64,000 bases of DNA from Talinum fruticosum (GCA_021018815.1 JAITYX010000002.1:10943001-11007000); one strand, 5' to 3'. Shown: positions 23,315 through 36,218, counted from the stretch's first letter. The notes: generated by a model from the sequence alone, not told the origin. Numbers and translations are program-made.

Positions 23315-25570
23315 GTGCCCTCGAGTTCCAGGAGGGTCATTGATTCTTTATTTTACTGTCATTTGTAAGGTAACTATGTTTTCCCCCAAGTAATCACATT
23401 TGTTAATTGTGTTTTGGATATGCTCCTTGTTCCACAGAGTAGAGCTATTAAATTCTTAGTGTATGTATAGACTAGAGATTACAGTACATTTGGTTATTGA
23501 TGTAGTGTTCTTATCATTTCTTCGCCACTCTCGAGTGAAGATGGCAGTGTATTATCTTGAGTTTTAATACAAATTTTGCCACATTGAATTTTTTAAAGTA
23601 TATTATGGTTTTACTGATGTCATGCTCTAGTAATATTTTTCATGTTAATATTGTGATAGGGATGCTATTGATGAGTAACCCTGTGGAATGTGTTAATCAA
23701 TGTTTTTGTGCTTCGTAGCCACTGCATTTGTTTCTGAAAACTCGGTTTTCCGCTGCCTGTGTAACATAGGAATGTCGATCAATGATCAAACCCTTCACAC
23801 CTCCCTCTGTCCCATGCCCTTTCTAAATACTCGTTTACAGGATTTAACCTTGTACAATGGCTTCGGGGGTTCCTTGTTGAAATTTCTGAATACTTGTTTA
23901 TTGGCAAAGCCTTTATCATGCTCCTGGGATCTCATCCACCTAGGAGCCATATCAAAATAGTCCATATGTCACGTACATCTGGGAATGTGTATTATGATAT
24001 CAAAATAGTTGTCTATATGACACATGCACCTGGGAAATTAATATAGCGGAGCCACCAAGTCATGTTTTTTCTTTTTCTGCATCAGCTTTTGTTACAATTC
24101 TCAAATCTTTTCTGACTTTCAAATGTATTCCATGTTTTGATCAGTTCTAGAAAAATTCTTGATGCAGATAAATTCATTCATGCATTAACTGACCATAGTC
24201 ACTTGCCAACTTGTAATTTCCTTAACCAATACAGTTGCTTTTCAACATTAACTAGAGAGTCGAGTCGAGTCGAGTCGAGTCGAGTCGAGGCGAGGTGTGC
24301 TACATTTTCTGCAGGGTACCACTGGGAGATTTTTGGTGGGATGGGCTACATGGCTGTCCCAGTTAACAGTTTGACACAATCTTCTTCTGAATAAAATCTC
24401 AGCAGTTTGTATCTTGATCAGTTAAAGAACAGTATTGCATTCAAGCTTCCAAAACTGAACTTTCTATATTAGATGTGGTTGCCTTTTTAAATGAGATTGA
24501 GCCCTTGGGTCGCTCTAGTTAAGAATTTGTTTTCCTATTCATGTAATAATTGAGTCTGAACAGTGATGAGGTGGGTCATGTGTATTATTGACTTTAGTGA
24601 TTTCACTGGGTTAGTTCTTATGCTAAGGAGGCTGATTGGGTGGAATATGATGAATATTGAAAGTACGTTGGCCTTGTTGTGTATTTACCTATAATTTCAT
24701 AACTGCAACTTGGATCTCTCTGTGTTGCATACAGCAGTCTCATACAAGTCTCCAGCTGCAGTATTTTCACATTTAAAGGCATTAACTGAGCCATAGACCT
24801 GGAACCTACAACTCCAGCTCGGCTGCCCTGATTGAGCAGGCTGAGCTGACCAGGATATGAAGAGTCCAGCTTTTACAACTTGGCTGATACCGAACCATCT
24901 TGCTCTTTGGCTATCAATTTTCCTGCCCCCAGAAGATTATGTACCCTGTTGAATCTGATGCAACATTGTTGATGAAGTCTGAAAGAAACCCCCCTCTCTC
25001 TCTTATAGTAACTCAACATTCTCCCTTTTTTCTGTTTCTCTTTTTTTTGGATTATAATGTAAGTTGTTTTTCAAGTTGTGGTGTACCACATTATCAAGGA
25101 CGTGCTAAGCACAAAGATACAATTTTTGGGATATTCTACTTGAAACTTATCCCCTGATCAACAGCTAAGTTCTTATAAAATCCAGATACCTTTGTGATTT
25201 AAGAATCTATTGACTCGATTCTATTGATATTGTCTTAGTGTCGTACCTTTTTTTTTTTTTCCAAATATATAAGCTGATAACACGGTATGATCTTTATGTG
25301 TTGGAATATTTATGTGTTACATATATTCAAGGTCAAATTATTTTTTTAAAAAAAATTGGAACATATGTGAAGAATATAACGCCCTTGCGCAATTTTTTTA
25401 TTTAGTTACGGAGTATATTTCACAATTTTTTTAATGAAGGACTTAGTCTGAAATTGCTGGAATTGCAAAGCTGGATACAGGTAATGAGAAAAGGGGAGGG
25501 GATATACCCGGAATTAAGCGAATTTAATTATATAAAAAAATTAATGTGCATAAGCAAAAGGCAAGTATAG
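23315..25570. other. 3' flank and spacer, no gene recognised
   Basis: Less AT-rich than other spacers, with several 60-86 codon ORFs that have no recognisable domain. The left part is the 3' UTR of the glycosyltransferase gene. A (GAGTC)n tract lies at about 24257-24290. A non-coding transcript is possible, but the sequence does not show one. Confidence 0.5.
24257..24290. repeat. (GAGTC)n tandem repeat
   Basis: About six GAGTC pentamers, the last ones varying to GAGGC. Confidence 0.9.
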
Positions 25571-25579
25571 TATATAAGG
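25571..25579 (+). promoter_or_regulatory. TATA box of CYSTM-like gene 1
   Basis: TATATAAGG, 121 bases upstream of the ATG. The segment from here to the ATG resembles the same segment of the second copy (TATATAA, gcaaagc, aagccgaagggtca). Confidence 0.55.
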
Positions 25580-25691
25580 ACATGGGCAAAGCAATGAATC
25601 CTCACCTTTCGGCCGATCAAAATTGCCATTTCTTTAAATTTGGGGGTTGGAAATTTGTTGGTGAAGCCGAAGGGTCAACAAGACAATATCA

Positions 25692-26220
25692 ATGGCGGAC
25701 CATGACTTGACCTACGGAGAACACATCAAGAAGCGTCACCATGAGAAAGGCTGGCTCTATGCTTGGTATCCTCTTACTATCTCTACTACTCCGTCGGTTC
25801 CGGTTTTAAAATTACATCGGTTGTGTCATTTGAGTTTTCACATGTTATTTTATATACATATGTTAGTTTGGCCGATAAAGTTGGTGGGCATTATATGCTT
25901 AATAGTTTTAGTTAGTTCGGACATAAGTAATGACTTATATATCTTGACTTGTTGGATATCGATTAAAAGCCAAAATCAATATCTAAAACTGACTTGTTTA
26001 AAATTCTCCATAGTATTTAACACATCAACACACCAAATGTGAGTCTCGCTTTTAGAATTTGGCGTATAACTTGCTTATATATGTTTTTCTTTTCTTTTTT
26101 TTTTTTTGTGGGTGCAGCCTGTTCACACTGTGCTGTTGTTTCTGCTGTTACGAGGCATGCGAGGGTTGTTTGAAGATGTTCTGCTGCTGCTGCGACGATT
26201 CTGACAAAAAGGATTCTTAA
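25692..26220 (+). CDS. Small cysteine-rich CYSTM-like membrane peptide, copy 1
   Basis: Two exons, 25692-25765 and 26118-26220; 58 aa. The N-terminal half is hydrophilic ([20 protein letters not shown]). It is followed by [20 protein letters not shown], a Cys-rich hydrophobic stretch, then [12 protein letters not shown] and an acidic/Lys tail. This layout (charged, disordered start plus one short Cys-rich C-terminal segment) is that of plant CYSTM proteins, which are membrane-attached and often stress-responsive; the family call is by pattern. The intron cuts a Cys codon (TG^C), exactly as in the second copy. The exons are too short for ORF-length gene finding, but consensus splice sites, the preserved TATA and leader, and the paralogue support a real gene. 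Metal binding or palmitoylation of the Cys runs is possible but not shown. Confidence 0.75.
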
Positions 26221-26960
26221 TTTGTTTTCTATTTTTTTGGAAAAAGGATTTATTCTCTAACCTCTTGAAGGGATCCCCAAAAAAAAATTTTAAAAAAAGC
26301 TTTGTAACAGTGTGAAGCGTGAAGGAAATTGATGGAGCTGAATGTCTAATTATTGTCGCATTTTATATTGCATTATTCCAACGGTGTGTGTTGAAATATT
26401 GTTTTCTATCCAAAAAAAAAAAAAATTTGTGTGCTGTAAAACTTTCTGATATGATATAATATGAATAATGATTCACTATATATTGTCTGTTTTGTCACAA
26501 AAAAATTATCTTGCTTAAATATGACATAATAAAGCATTTATCTCTTAATTTCCTCCCCCACCCTACACTGTATGCTTTTGAAACAACACAAATAATGAAA
26601 CCGGTCAATTTGTTGCGTGAGATTTCTAATTTGATGAAGGAAAATAAGGACTAAGATGTTACTGATTGACATTTAATTTCGATAAAATTCTTCGATACAA
26701 TATATGAGTAATAGAAAATAGATCGCCTATTTACATGTATGGTATATATAAGCATGATACGATATCAATTCTCTCCTTATTTTTTTATTTAACTTTTAAA
26801 AATATCTTTGACATATATATGTGCACCAACAAAAAAACTTCAATTTGATTACTATTTATTTATTTATAGACATGGTCGCCACGCTTGGAAAGCTATACAG
26901 ATAAATACGTGGAAATTTAATTAATTAAAATTAAATAACTCCCCATTGCAAAGGGCATAT
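26221..26960. other. 3' flank of CYSTM-like gene 1 and spacer
   Basis: Probable 3' UTR to about 26480, then AT-rich spacer up to the promoter of the second copy. Nothing else recognised. Confidence 0.5.
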
Positions 26961-26966
26961 AAGCAA

Positions 26967-26974
26967 TATATAAA
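26967..26974 (+). promoter_or_regulatory. TATA box of CYSTM-like gene 2
   Basis: TATATAAA, 87 bases upstream of the ATG, matching the position and surroundings of the TATA box of the first copy. Confidence 0.55.
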
Positions 26975-27053
26975 GGCTTATATATGCAAAGCCAAATTTC
27001 TCTCACCCTCTGGCTGTCAAAGATTTTGTTGGGCAAGCCGAAGGGTCACGTCA

Positions 27054-27640
27054 ATGGCGGAACCTGGAGATGGAGTGGAAATGCCCTACACAAACATCAG
27101 CAACCGCCATCAACAAACAGACGACTGCCTCTGTGCTTGGTATACATCTATTTTCTAATAACCTCTTTCTTTGTGTTTTCTCCCCTTTAAGAAAACATAA
27201 ATTTAAGACTCGACTCGATAAACAGCCTGTTCAGGTGTGGTTCTATTAGGTTGGTTAGTCTTGGTCGGAGACACGGAAATAGATTTTTTGTAGTTAAAGG
27301 GACTTGTAATCTTGTACATGTATTATAATTGAAACATTTTGTGTGTCGATGTTTTAGTTTCGATGACGTCCGATCTTATCATTAAAAGTACGAGTATTTA
27401 GTTTGTTATTGTATATATAAATTAGTAACGTAAAATCAATTGAGTTTCTTATTTTAAATTTATACTATATTAGTATCCCATGTAGATTTTTTGTTAGGTA
27501 TATTTTTAATTTGATTGGTAATTTTTTTTTTTGAATTTCTTGGGTTTGATAGCAGCCTATTGCGTTTGCTGTGCTGTTTTGTGGCATGCGAGGTCTGCTG
27601 GAGGATCATCTGTTGCTGCGATTCTGATTGGAGGGACTAA
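27054..27640 (+). CDS. Small cysteine-rich CYSTM-like membrane peptide, copy 2
   Basis: Two exons, 27054-27139 and 27556-27640; 56 aa. The start (MAEPGDGVEMPYTNISNRHQ) is hydrophilic. The second part, CLCACLLRLLCCFVACEVCW then RIICCCDSDWRD, keeps the ACxxxLCC, CE-C and CCC-D pattern of copy 1. The intron splits the same Cys codon in phase 2, and the acceptor is again GCAG|CCT. The leader phrase aagccgaagggtca and the TATA region are shared, so promoter and gene were duplicated together head to tail, about 1.4 kb apart. The N-terminal half has diverged: the [11 protein letters not shown] motif of copy 1 is gone. No stop or frameshift, so probably functional. Sub-functionalisation is speculation. 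Confidence 0.72.
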
Positions 27641-28885
27641 TAAATTTAATATTCGTTGATTAGTCCGCTACTAAACGAAAATCAAGAAAAATTGCCCAGC
27701 CACAAAAAGGGGAAATGAAGTAAAATCGCAAGAAATATGAAAAGAAAAATATGAAAGTGATGCAGAAAGGTTGGTATTTATTTGTGAATGGAAGGTGGAG
27801 GAAAAATGGAGGGAGATGAATATTCTATTGTCATCAAATTGAATTATAAATATCCTGACAATTTGTGTCGTGAGAAAAAAGTGAGCAGCTGCTGATGGCT
27901 TCTGACATGTATGTGTGCATATATATCATAATATATGATTTGATTTCTGCCTTTATTTCAAATATGGATTATAGAGTGATAATCTAATTTTGTCCGTAAA
28001 TTTTTTAACTTTAGTACTAAGTTAGAGTTATAATCTTGTTCCACAACAGTTTTTGGAGTAACGTTTAGCGTTTTGATAAAGTAAAAACTCTAATCGATTA
28101 AATATTAGTATTCAATAAGATAACACTTTAATTAACATTTGTAGTAATTTATAGTGTTGTTTACGTCAAAAGTAGCGTTTTATTTTTCTTATCAAAATAT
28201 CCCTTTGTTAATTTATGTTTGACATCAATACCCATTTATGTCAATTTATAATAATCAACTAATTCAACCGGTAAATTTATTGAATACATTTCCTCCAATC
28301 GTTTAATTAAACAGACTATACAATAACCGCTACATTTTAACAGTTATCAACTATTCAAACAATTAGTTTTCCTGAATGACCATGTTCCATTCGATAATTT
28401 CGGACAATAATAATGATGATATAATATTAAACCAAGTAACCAAGTCAAAAATCAAAGTGGGCTAATCTCAAATATGGGTAAAGATTGATCAAAACAAACT
28501 TGGGTTGGATAAAAATGCGTGGGGAAATTTGGATTTTAGTTTGATGTCAACATGACACACCATCTGCAACTTCACACTTTAGGGGTATCATCCAAGACCT
28601 AAAATGGATCGAATACAAATTCACAGTCTATTTTCATGAGATCAATCCTTTGTTTTCATATTTACTTTATGTGAAACGTTCTTACACAAAAGAAAATGTA
28701 TCTTTTAATATCATTTATATAAGATGAGAAACTTAATTTACAGGAATTACATGAAAAAATCTCAATGGAATATGGACGCACATACATGGCTCTAACAACA
28801 CATGCCCTGTAGTCAAAGAGACGTAATTAGGAAAAGGAACACAGAATGCAAGGAAGAACTACCTTTTGGAACATCAACATATCCT
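27641..28885. other. Convergent spacer between CYSTM-like gene 2 and GLYK
   Basis: The two genes point towards each other, so this stretch holds both 3' ends. It is AT-rich, with no further coding sense or repeat recognised. Confidence 0.55.
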
Positions 28886-31800
28886 TCAGCTTCCTAGAAT
28901 GGGGTTCCTTCCTTCATCTATTTCAATCACAAGAGTTCGGTTCGGATCCGACCCATTTGGTCCTTCCGAGTAAAGTGTTGGCAAGTACGCATTGTAGGCT
29001 GGCAGATACCGAGAAACAAAATCCAAAACCTACAGAATAAACCCCACATCAAAGCTTATTCATTAAGGGACAGGCATATTGCCAAAACCTGTAGGATCGA
29101 AATGTGTACGAATAATGACATGAAATCTGACTTGACCTAAATATCAGGGGCGAAGCTATTCTTTTGGTTAGCGGTGTCTAGGGAGACCGTTGGCCAAAAA
29201 AAAGTTGTTAATTTATGTGTAAAAATCCTCAAAATCCACAAAATTGTTAAAGGGGACCCTCATAAAAAATGTAGTTAATACGTATAAAATTTTAAGGAAA
29301 CTCAAAAAGAGACACCGTTGAATGAAATTTCTAGCTCCGTCACTGCTAAATATGATCCAAAATCAACACATAAAATGAAGTTCACCTCTTCATCAGACAT
29401 TCCGGGGTTCCCATCTGCCCGCATAGCCTGCTCAGCCTGTACAGATGCAGAACTTTTGTCTTAGCATCTTCACAGAGAAAGCTGCTATAGATGTGAAAGA
29501 CTGAGGAAAGAAAACCTGGAGTCTCCACTGGTAGACACAACTTGGGTCTTTGATCTTGATAACTATCCATGCCTTCACAAACTTGTCCCATGCATCATAA
29601 TAAGCTTGTAGATTCTGATTTACTATCTCTAGCTGCATCAAAAGGAGTTAACTAAAATAACCATTCTTTTCAAAAAACAAAAAACATTTCGGGTGGAGAG
29701 AGGGGTGTTTGATAATTTCTTTTGGATAGCTAACCTGTGGATCAACAGCGTTGACTGTTTCATTTGGCACAGGCTTGAATCCCAGCATCCAGCCCTCGAA
29801 CAGGACAGCCTGAAAATGGCAGGGTAACGCAACACATAATAATACGAAAAGCAGTCGGGAGAAATGGATAACATTGGCAATGGTAAAAATTACTTAAATA
29901 GAATACATAGCTGATCTCATCAATAATTGAAAGCCAACTAGTCTTCCCTGTTGAACAAGATGAAACTTTAACAATTGATTAAAAGCCAGTAAAAGGCATC
30001 AAGTGTTCAGACTTGTAAACCATTTGTCAATCACAAATTCAAGTTAGGCCCAGAATTTATCTAGGACCTACTTTATATTTCCTGTTGTAAATATGACCTC
30101 ACTATAAACAGATGACAATTGATATTCTGCACATAGGCCTCTGCGAAAGATTTTCAGTAAACAAGTTCAAGTAGAGGCATTTCTGAAAGCATTATGTATG
30201 TTTTCTCTTATAACTTTTTCCTTGAATATTCCACCCAAAAGCTTTCAAGAATCCAAATTGACATACTAGATTTAATTATTCTTTTCAGATAATAGCAACA
30301 AATAAAAATTTAAATATGTAATGTATATGCTAATAGTTATTTGGCACTTGAAAGTATCTGTGAGGAACAAGGACTGATTTTCTCACCGTGAGAGGTCCTT
30401 CGATCTCTGTCCATGTTGAAGGATCAGCTCTGTCACCCCTTCCTTTATGAGCAGACTGCATGCAGATTGATTAGCTTACTTTATATCCTTCAAGTGAACC
30501 TAGAAGGTAAATTGAAAGCATTCTGCTTACTTTATCATATCGTGGTATCTTCATCTTCATCCCTGAACATTTTTATACATGGTTCAAGTTATATGTGATA
30601 AAGTACAAATGTTAAAGAACGACTGCATACCCCCCAAAAAAACCCAAAAAAAGGAAAAAGAAGAGAAAAGTAGGTATCCCTAACCACACCAATACTGCAG
30701 AACACAAGATACCTTCTTTTGTCAATTTGCTCAATGCTGTAAGCGTTTCGACCGAAAGAGACAGATCATGACTTCCAGCATTTCCCTGAACTGAAATTAT
30801 TCATTTCATATCCTCTTTGAGCAATCATTCTCATATATTACATTTGCACGATATAAAAAATGAACTAAGCATCTGGCCACACCTCTAAAAGCTTATTCCC
30901 AGCATTTGCATCTCTTAGTTTGCCCTACAGGTGTAATGAAATTGCATCAGAAAAACACAACATTGGAATGGGCAGGAAAAATTGATTAAAGAAGCTACTC
31001 TGAAGATACAGAAGTAGATACCTGCTCTTCAAAAGTCAAATAGAAATCATCAATCGATATTGTGGCACATTTCCTGGCGAATTTTCATATTATCAGTCCA
31101 AATATTTCATACTTTTTGCCACATTTTTTTCAGGAACTATCAGTACAATGTTATCTTCAATTAAATTTCCAGTGTGAAGCAAAATACCTGTCAGTGACAC
31201 GAAAAAGATAGTTTAGAGCAAATACAAGTGTTGTCTTTCCACAGCCTTGAGGTGCGCTAAATCCTATCTGCAAAACAAGGCTAATTTCAGATAACGGTCA
31301 GGATAAATTTCAAATGTCTTCTACAAGCTCCTAGACTGAACAAGCCAACTCGGCGAGTAACCAACAATCAGTGTACCAACCAACAGCTTTTGTACTTTAC
31401 ACACACACACACACACACAGGGGATCATAATTATTCGTACCACTAAAGGAGGGACCTCCTCTCCATCTTTGAACGTGGATGCATGGCGGGAGATCTGATG
31501 TTCACACCATATGAAAACTGGTATATAGTAATGGTAAATTCTGACTTTCTGTGCCTCATTAAGGTAGAGTTCATTGAGCTGGAATAATCTACAAAGTTGT
31601 GACCCACTCGTTAACCATTTGTCAATGGAATTGGCCACTTCTTCTTGGGTCAAACCCAGTTTGTCTAAAAGGGGACCAGCACATATAAATTTAAAAAGGT
31701 CCTGGACAGAGGAAATTTGAGCAGGTGTCGCCGGAGCCACGGAGTAGATATGGCTCTGTCTTCTTCCATTGCTAGGCACGTTTACGTGGCTACTGTAACT

Positions 31801-32996
31801 CACTTCCATCCATGAGCACTTACAACCTGCAATACCAAATAAGAAAGCAGAGGAAAATTACATTCAGACCACATCCAGACCTGTAACATTTCAGCATTCA
31901 GAACGCATGACTGAATCCATTATCGCAAAATAAACATAAGAAGACTAATATGAAACTAGTACCCTAGACTACTTTTGTTGGAACTTGTCTTATACTATCA
32001 ATGTAAACTTGTTTTCAGAACTACAAATGTAAAACCATTTAACTTGATGGTGGTTGGGGGAGGGGAGGGGTGAAAGACCATCTATATAGATGAGAAGTCA
32101 TACTGAGATTGATGTCAAACTCATACCACTTCGAATGGTATTAATTTGGAAACTTAATGCAATGTGTTACTATAGGCCGTACAGCGCTCTCTCTTGGCAT
32201 GACTCCTCCCCACCATCCCCTCTCCTCTCCCTTGTTGTTGACGAGTTGCCTAGTGGAACCAAATATACCAGAATCCATTTGCTAGGCCTTCTTCCTTGAA
32301 AATGCTATTAGGAAATTAGCCTTTGAAATCCACGGTATACATGAAGTATTTGACACCGTTCTAAAATAAAATTACTCGTGCAAGGAAAAAACAATATGTT
32401 TTCTGACGATAAGCTTACTCGACCAAATATTGAGAGGAAACACGACTCAGAAGCATCAATCATCCACATCAATTCATCTTCAAATTTGCAAGTTTTGAAG
32501 GAGACTATTACAACAACTACTCCATCATTAATCACCTTTTGCAATCAGTTCAAAATGACCTCTTAAAGGTCCAGTGGCTTGAACTTGATAAACAACCATT
32601 AGAACCGCAATCACTCAATTTCAGATGTTATCATCGCCTCTACATAAGCACATTAACTAGCATTCATCCTAAATTCATACCTAAAACCGAGGAAAATGGG
32701 AATCAATTGCCATAAACCTAAAAAACTCCAAAAACATTCCGCATTCTATCAATTGCAGCTAACTAACTATTGAATCGAAAGTTGTACGAACAAAATAGAG
32801 GAATCGCAGTAACATGAATAACAAATTTGTGCGGAAGAAGATTAGAAGTAGTACCTGAAGCAGAAGTGGAGGGAGAAGGAGACCATTGATGAGAGGGCTT
32901 AGAGGAGAGAGAAAACTTGATAGTCGACGAATAGAGAGGAGTGGAAGCTGGGCGTGGCGTCACCGCCTGCAATAACACATTCAAAGTGTTCGCCAT
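28886..32996 (-). CDS. GLYK: D-glycerate 3-kinase, chloroplast (photorespiration)
   Basis: Phosphorylates D-glycerate with ATP to 3-phosphoglycerate in the chloroplast, the last step of photorespiration. Twelve exons, high to low: 32996-32855, 31826-31441, 31267-31188, 31073-31022, 30924-30883, 30785-30713, 30562-30531, 30455-30387, 29809-29735, 29632-29516, 29436-29386, 29029-28886; 420 aa read literally. The first about 50 residues are Ser/Thr/Pro-rich with few acids: a chloroplast transit peptide. P-loop GFSAPQGCGKTT is at about 178-189. It is followed by ISIDDFYLT, GNAGSHDL, DRADPSTW, VLFEGWMLGF, AYYDAWDKFVKAW, a second DPS motif (KDPSCVYQWRLQ) and FVSRYLPAY, all in the order of Arabidopsis GLYK. 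ATG 32996 is preferred over 33050 because the extra 18 residues are an acidic/Arg microsatellite translation. At exon 6, one G appears missing from GGG 30784-30786: with it, the upstream acceptor (exon from 30790) would keep two residues before GNAG (422 aa). An (AC)n tract lies in intron 2 (31400-31419). Confidence 0.95.
31400..31419. repeat. (AC)n microsatellite in GLYK intron 2
   Basis: About ten AC dinucleotides just inside the donor side of intron 2. Confidence 0.9.
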
Positions 32997-33006
32997 TCCT
33001 CCCTGC

Positions 33007-33028
33007 CTCTCTCTCTCTCTCTCTCTGC
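33007..33028. repeat. (CT)n tract in the GLYK 5' UTR
   Basis: About ten CT dinucleotides on the plus strand (GA on the transcript strand), starting about 10 bases upstream of the GLYK start codon. Confidence 0.9.
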
Positions 33029-33459
33029 AAGAGCTGCGCTCTGTAGCCACAAAATCAAAATGCGAGGCAAATGCTTCACTGGTGTCTGGTAGTTAAGAAG
33101 CCCGCTTGGGATGAGCATGAGTTGATATTTTATTCTTTTTCTCTTTCTTTTCATACTCATCGTTTAGGGTGTTATTTTTTTAATCTCAATAAATATTCAT
33201 TTTTCTTTTGTCCTCGTAAGTTATCTTTAAGTTTCCGTTTTAGTTTTTTTTCCTTCATGAGTATATGTTAGTTTATTATCGATGGTGTTTGGTAGAGAGG
33301 TTTTTATCACCGTTTAAATTAATTTTGTTAATTCAAAAGGTTGTATTTATCAAAAAGATCAATCTATTACGAGCTTTTATATGTTAATTTATTATCTCAT
33401 TTTTTTCAAAAATAATTCATTCGTTAAGCACTTTATGGTAAAAATACATAATATAAATA

Positions 33460-33726
33460 TTCCCTCTATTTTACAATACGTTTCTTTTTTAAATTGTGAG
33501 GAAATGTCTAAGAAAGACAAAACTCATTATAAAATTTATATTAAAAGACCAAATTGTTCTAAGAGTTTATTGGAAATAAAAAACTCGATGAAAAGTTAAG
33601 GAAAAAAAATTAGTAAGGGCAAAATTGATAAATTAGTCGTTAACATATCAGTGGAATTACAAAGTGATAAATATTGTGAAATGAAAATAATTAGTTAAAC
33701 TAACATATTTTGTCAAATGAATGGAG
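33460..33726. mobile_element. Stowaway-like MITE relic, copy 6
   Basis: Starts TTCCCTCTATTTTACAATAC and ends AATGGAG then TA. Family phrases present: ataaaatttatattaaaaga, ggcaaaattgataaattag, gataaatattgtgaaatgaa. The ends are better preserved than in most copies. Confidence 0.75.
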
Positions 33727-35549
33727 TAATTAATATAACCAATAAGACGTCGTTGAGTTAATAGCGAAATAAGAGAAAAATATATATATTTATTAAAAGA
33801 AAAAAATAAGTTCAAATCTTAAAAAATACGCTTATTAAAATAAGTCATTCCATGAGGGTAGGTGCTAGTTAGCGACCTCCTTAATTAACGGCTGTCTCCT
33901 TGGATCCAATCCAACTTTCTCTCCCTTAAAATTCTCATTTTCCCTTGACCCACCCTCAATTGCCCTGTGAGCAGAGATCAGTCCGTCCTTTAATTAAGTT
34001 GGATAGGTCGCATGTCTGGCCTGTCAAGAAAAGGGGTTGGGTCAAACTTTGACTTTTTATGTGAAAAATTAGATTTGACCAACCCATTTTAAAATTAATT
34101 TATAAATCGAGAGTATATAAATTGTTAGTAATAAATTTAATTAAGTGGAAGTTATTAAAATTAGTATGTTAAGTAAGTTGAATGAGATTTGATTATTTAT
34201 TAGTCAACTCGATCCAATCTGTCAACATATTTTGGATGGACCGATTAACTATTGACTCAATCTATCATTAGTCCAATTATTCATTGACCTTATTTAAATA
34301 AGTTGATTCATTAGACCTTATAAGAATCTGATCTATTACCTATCTCTATTATTGGTCCTGACCCATTACTCCCTTAGACTTTAGTCATCACCAAATATAT
34401 TTTTAAAATTGAAATTAGTTTTTTGGTCATCCATTTTGCCTTTTGCATGGCCTACAAGAATGGCATATCTTCGTAAATGATGTTGGAGTGGCGATCATTA
34501 CACTTCCATTTCGTCTAAATTTTAAATAGGTACGTCAAATTTTCATTTGTCACGAGTGTAGATGTGTCGGATTCATTTGACAAAAAAACTAAATATTGGA
34601 TGAAACGTTTCATTGAAATTTTAAAAAAATTTTAATTGATGAAATTTAGGATATGTTTGTTTCAATTTTTGTGACAATTCTTGTAACTGAGAGCCGTTGA
34701 CAATCATTAAGCATAATCAGTAATAAACGTTGTTAAGCGCAAACTATTAATTGTAACCCGCTGATAAACTCTGATAACCATTAATTAAAACTACCAATGA
34801 CATTGATGATTGCTAATTAATATTGCACAAATTCTTATATAAGAATATCTTATATAAAAATTATTATGAGACGGACTCCATCAAAAATAATTTTTTAAAA
34901 GTTTTAATATAACTAATAACCATAAAATAACTACGGAACTAAAAGTACAAATGTTAGGAACGTATGGAAACCCAAATTTTTAAATGATAAATGATATGTG
35001 TCTTGTATAAGACACACTTTAAGTGTCTTCTCTTGACTTAAAATTACGATGTCATGCAATAAATTGAAAAATAATGGTATGATTGAATGGTAGAATTGTA
35101 TTACAACTTATAAATTATGTAAAATTAACATTTTATCTATCATTTTTTATATTTGTAAATTATGTGTATGATACACCTTTTAGGTAGGGTTGATCCGATT
35201 AGGGTATCATTTGCTACTTGTCGGTATAGTCGATGATTATTAAAACCTTTCCTTCATAAATGATCATAATTATTTTAAAAAATAGTAATTTTAGTTTATA
35301 AAATATATTAATATAGATTAAGACAAAATATTTTCAAAGTGTTTTCATATAAGACACGTATCATTGACTTTTTAAATATGGGTGGCTTGGTCATCTCCCC
35401 AATTGGGCGAACAAATCTAGACCATATGGCAAGAAAATCTGAGCTCAATTTTTTTTCGCTATGCGTAATTCTCTCTCGTTCCTCATGTAGAACCAATCCT
35501 AGAGACAGAGGTATTTGAGATCGATAACCGACATTTGTCCAAAATGATA

Positions 35550-35820
35550 CTTTATATATTTCAAAATATATATTATTTTAAGATTATGAAGATTTAATAA
35601 GATGATAAATTTTGTGTTAAAAGACTAAGTTACCCTTATATTTTATTGAAAATGAAGAAAATTAATGAAAAAAGAGAAATAAAATAATTAATAAGGACAA
35701 AATTTGTAAACGAGTAATTAATACGTATTTTGAATTAATATTTCACTAAAATTATAAAGTAATTAAATATTATAAAACGAGAAAAGTTAGTTAAAATAAT
35801 ATATATTTTAAAATAAAGTA
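35550..35820. mobile_element. Stowaway-like MITE relic, copy 7
   Basis: Phrases gataaattttgtgttaaaag, aataaggacaaaatttgtaa and aaaattataaagtaat identify the family. The termini (ACTTTATATATTTCAAAAT ... AAATAAAGTA) are worn. About 450 bases upstream of the VAS1 start codon. Confidence 0.65.
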
Positions 35821-36211
35821 ATTAGTATTGTATTTTTCTTATCATCACAGAGTTGGAGTTGTTTATTTATTCGTATGATTCTTCGAAGCTAAAAAAGGAG
35901 ATGCCTTTTCAACGAAAAGTGACGAGGCATTAGCCCTTTTATACAGTATTTCACTTCATCATGCTTTTCATTAATATTATATTAGTGGTTCAGATTTTTC
36001 TTTTTCTCTGCAATTGTTCAATCTTCTCATCACCCCAGCTACAGTTTGGTAATCGGATTTGTATATTGGTCTTGTTTGACAAGTTGGGTCGTCGGAATTT
36101 TTATGTGGGTTGGTGAAATTTCAAAGTTTCACGATGCTTGTTTACTACTACTTACTTTATAGAAACGTGGGTTCATTCTCAGAGGGGGAGAGAGTGAATG
36201 TACAAGAGTGA

Positions 36212-36218
36212 GTGTGTG

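Larger units (their letters stand above)
33051..36200. other. Divergent intergenic region between GLYK and VAS1
   Basis: Shared upstream region of two divergently transcribed genes, about 3.2 kb. It is AT-rich and carries two MITE relics (33460-33726 and about 35550-35820). Poly(T) and CT-rich parts at both ends are probable leaders. No further gene recognised. Confidence 0.55.

Noticed and set aside
23700..25157. Several 80-odd codon ORFs after the glycosyltransferase gene
   Set aside because: No recognisable domain, no shared splice structure and no coding-like pattern. Left as spacer or possible non-coding transcript.
31321..31440. End of the 162-codon GLYK ORF after PPLV
   Set aside because: It runs past the GTACGA donor at 31440 into the (AC)n intron. 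Homology continues in the next exon instead.
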